Position numbers and translations under genes: made by a program
The notes under the pieces: model-generated
What the model was told of the DNA's origin: nothing
Database searches by the model: none
What the model saw: only the letters and a program-made list of their open reading frames with translations
Part shown: in pieces, positions 62,361 to 64,000 of the stretch
Layout: each line of letters begins with the position of its first letter
Numbering within the stretch: position 1 is the first letter of the stretch
Assembly: GCA_054601695.1 (NCBI GenBank)
Contig: BAAHQB010000233.1
Span: 186,001 to 250,000 of the forward strand
Reading direction: 5' to 3'
From: Amorphochlora amoebiformis
Lineage: Eukaryota > Cercozoa > Chlorarachniophyceae
Length of the DNA stretch: 64,000 nucleotides

Positions 62361-62883
62361 CTGAGTTCCCTGTTGCAAATAAAAGTTTCGCCTTCATACA
62401 CACATATCTAAGAATATATATGTGTACATATCCAATATATAATATGTATATATATATATATATATATACGTATTTACATATAAATGTAAAATTAGACGCA
62501 CACAGAATAAAATAAAAGTGAAAAGTGAATCCAAAATAGGTTGAATCTCAGTCCAAAATGGCACTAATTACCAGCTGCTGCTCTATGATCCTACACCGCC
62601 TATCCTCGGGTTGCTCAGCTAACAAGGAGATATCAGAATATGTATGTATGTATTTTTTTGTGCATATGAATGTACCTTATGTAGAGCTAAATGTGTCATA
62701 TGTGCCTAGATATATAAATATATAAATGAAAATATGTAATATACTCATCAGAAAGTGGAAACCAGGGCTTGCTCCTTCGCAAGTTAATTCGCTCATGCGC
62801 TGAAATGACGTCTCACATTGCTTTTGCTTCCATGGTACTTCAGACACTCATACATGAGGATATATATATATATATATATATGT

Positions 62884-62930
<47 letters not shown>

Positions 62931-63672
62931 TACATATATATTCTTATATGTTCATATATATACATATATATGTATGTGGATATAATAGTGCAAAAAAAAT
63001 GTTTAAATGTATTACAATGCATATATTTATGCAAGTATATACATTATATATATATATATATATAGATGTGTGTGTAAATGCGTATGCCCTCTCGTGTACT
63101 CACCTCAGCTTAAGTGTCTGGCTTCCGCCCAACGATGCAACGCCCTGGGCGACGGAGAAGGGTCACGAGTCGCGTTCCAGCTGGTGACGAGGTGTGGAAG
63201 GATTGGAGACATGCGGACTCGGAGGCTATACTTTGGTAAGGAAATATTCGGGTCTTAAACTAGTGATACAGTTGTGAGTGTGTTGCTTGCTCAGAGCTCT
63301 ATCTCGAGCTCAGCTGCCGACAGATAGGCCTCGAGTCGGCCACGATATGGACGTTTTTGAACGTCTTGCGTCCAGTTCCTCGGTGATAATCGAAAATATT
63401 GAAGTATAGGTTATGTAGTATGTTGAATAACACACTAATACATATGTGTGCGTTTGTATGATCCAATGCTGGATTATCAGTGAGTATCTCGTTGAGGGTA
63501 GCAAGGGTTTGGATATCGTGAAGAGGGCCATCTTGCTTCCAAAGGACGGAAAGGGTGGCAAGAGGTTACACTACTGTATATGCTGCGTTATGCAAAATAT
63601 AAATTGTACATATATATATATATATATATGTTACACTACTGTATATGCTGCGTTATGCAAAAAAATACAAAT

Positions 63673-63734
<62 letters not shown>

Positions 63735-64000
63735 GTATATGTCACAAACCGGCCCGTTTCCAATCATATATGCACACAATATATATATATATATATATAT
63801 ATTATGATGTATGTACAGTATATATATACACACACATATATATATATACATATATACATAAATATAATATCACGTATACGTCTATGTGTGTGTATAAATA
63901 TATACATATATACCAGCTTCATCGAGCTGGCCGTGGAGAATGAGTTTAAAGGTTATGTTGAGGACATTGGATCCCAGACTATAGGAACTCGAACTGGAAC
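56920..64000 (+). CDS. Large helical-repeat protein, possibly TARBP1/Trm3-like, 3' end outside window
   Basis: Thirteen exons keep phase throughout: 56920-57328, 57664-57965, 58152-58187, 58565-58672, 59809-60016, 60302-60348, 61491-61580, 62552-62641, 62766-62834, 63109-63235, 63295-63382, 63481-63564, 63917-64000 (continues). The protein is mostly amphipathic helices, for example [20 protein letters not shown] and [19 protein letters not shown]. It has one acidic/lysine-rich linker ([12 protein letters not shown], then [19 protein letters not shown]). The stretch [17 protein letters not shown]...[14 protein letters not shown] resembles the HEAT-like part of tRNA guanosine-2'-O-methyltransferases of the TARBP1/Trm3 family, but the methyltransferase domain would lie beyond the window. 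THADA/Trm732 or another HEAT scaffold cannot be excluded. The gene structure is much safer than the name. Confidence 0.75.
57985..58100 (+). repeat. GTTTTGGGTAGTTATC tandem repeat after a donor
   Basis: Seven 16-bp units of GTTTTGGGTAGTTATC type begin about 20 bp after the donor of exon 57664-57965. The unit contains GGTAGTT, which resembles a donor. Confidence 0.85.
60017..60225 (+). repeat. GAGATAAGGGATATGTGA tandem repeat starting at a splice donor
   Basis: Degenerate units of GTGAGATAAGGGATATGTGA start within a few bases of the donor (GTAAGATGAGTAATATG) of exon 59809-60016. Most units carry GTGAGA, itself a good donor core. Confidence 0.85.
60355..60490. repeat. Short CCCTAA array with an embedded element
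   Basis: A brief degenerate CCCTAA stretch with an inverted copy of the recurring element at 60415-60457, in the intron after exon 60302-60348 of the helical-repeat gene. Confidence 0.88.
63565..63682 (+). repeat. Tandem duplication of an intron start
   Basis: The first 50 nt of the intron after exon 63481-63564 (GTTACACTACTGTATATGCT and onward) recur at 63630-63680 after a short TA tract, including the donor-like GTTACA. Confidence 0.85.

Overview
This 64 kb window comes from the nuclear genome of a eukaryote, most likely a protist or alga; I cannot name the lineage. Almost every long open frame is a translation of simple repeats: (TA)n, GA/CT tracts, or TTAGGG/CCCTAA arrays. The real genes are cut into many short exons (23 to about 400 nt) inside introns that consist of those repeats. 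The exons were found by reading family-conserved protein motifs across both strands and checking splice signals and reading phase at each junction.

Four split genes can be read. (1) Minus strand, about 27645 down to 450 and on past the left edge: an organellar/bacterial-type isoleucyl-tRNA synthetase, 36 exons here (two N-terminal ones tentative), about 820 codons, 3' end missing. (2) Plus strand, 27725-48488: a complete Atm1/ABCB7-type mitochondrial ABC half-transporter, 32 exons summing to 2049 nt (682 residues plus stop). (3) Minus strand, 55611-49190: a Vma12/TMEM199-type V-ATPase assembly factor, 9 exons, about 180 residues. (4) Plus strand, about 56920 to past the right edge: a large helical-repeat protein, 13 phased exons plus uncertain upstream pieces, only tentatively compared with the TARBP1/Trm3 family.

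Genes 1 and 2 are divergent; if the proposed first exon of gene 1 is right, their start codons are only 79 bp apart, around a small inverted repeat and a CACGTG site. Genes 2 and 3 converge with about 700 bp of unique DNA between them. Genes 3 and 4 diverge. Genes 1 and 2 both serve mitochondria (organellar translation; Fe-S/glutathione export). Both predicted N-termini are arginine-rich and look like targeting peptides.

The unusual biology is in the introns. They hold long interstitial telomere-type arrays, often starting exactly at the 5' splice site or ending exactly in the 3' splice site. Within the arrays sits a recurring element of about 43-60 bp (19 copies seen, always in the same orientation relative to TTAGGG). 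Several introns also hold tandem, decaying copies of the neighbouring exon edge together with its splice site. Two introns appear to use GC-AG boundaries. No tRNA, rRNA, CRISPR or transposase gene was seen. The exon frames read cleanly in the standard genetic code.
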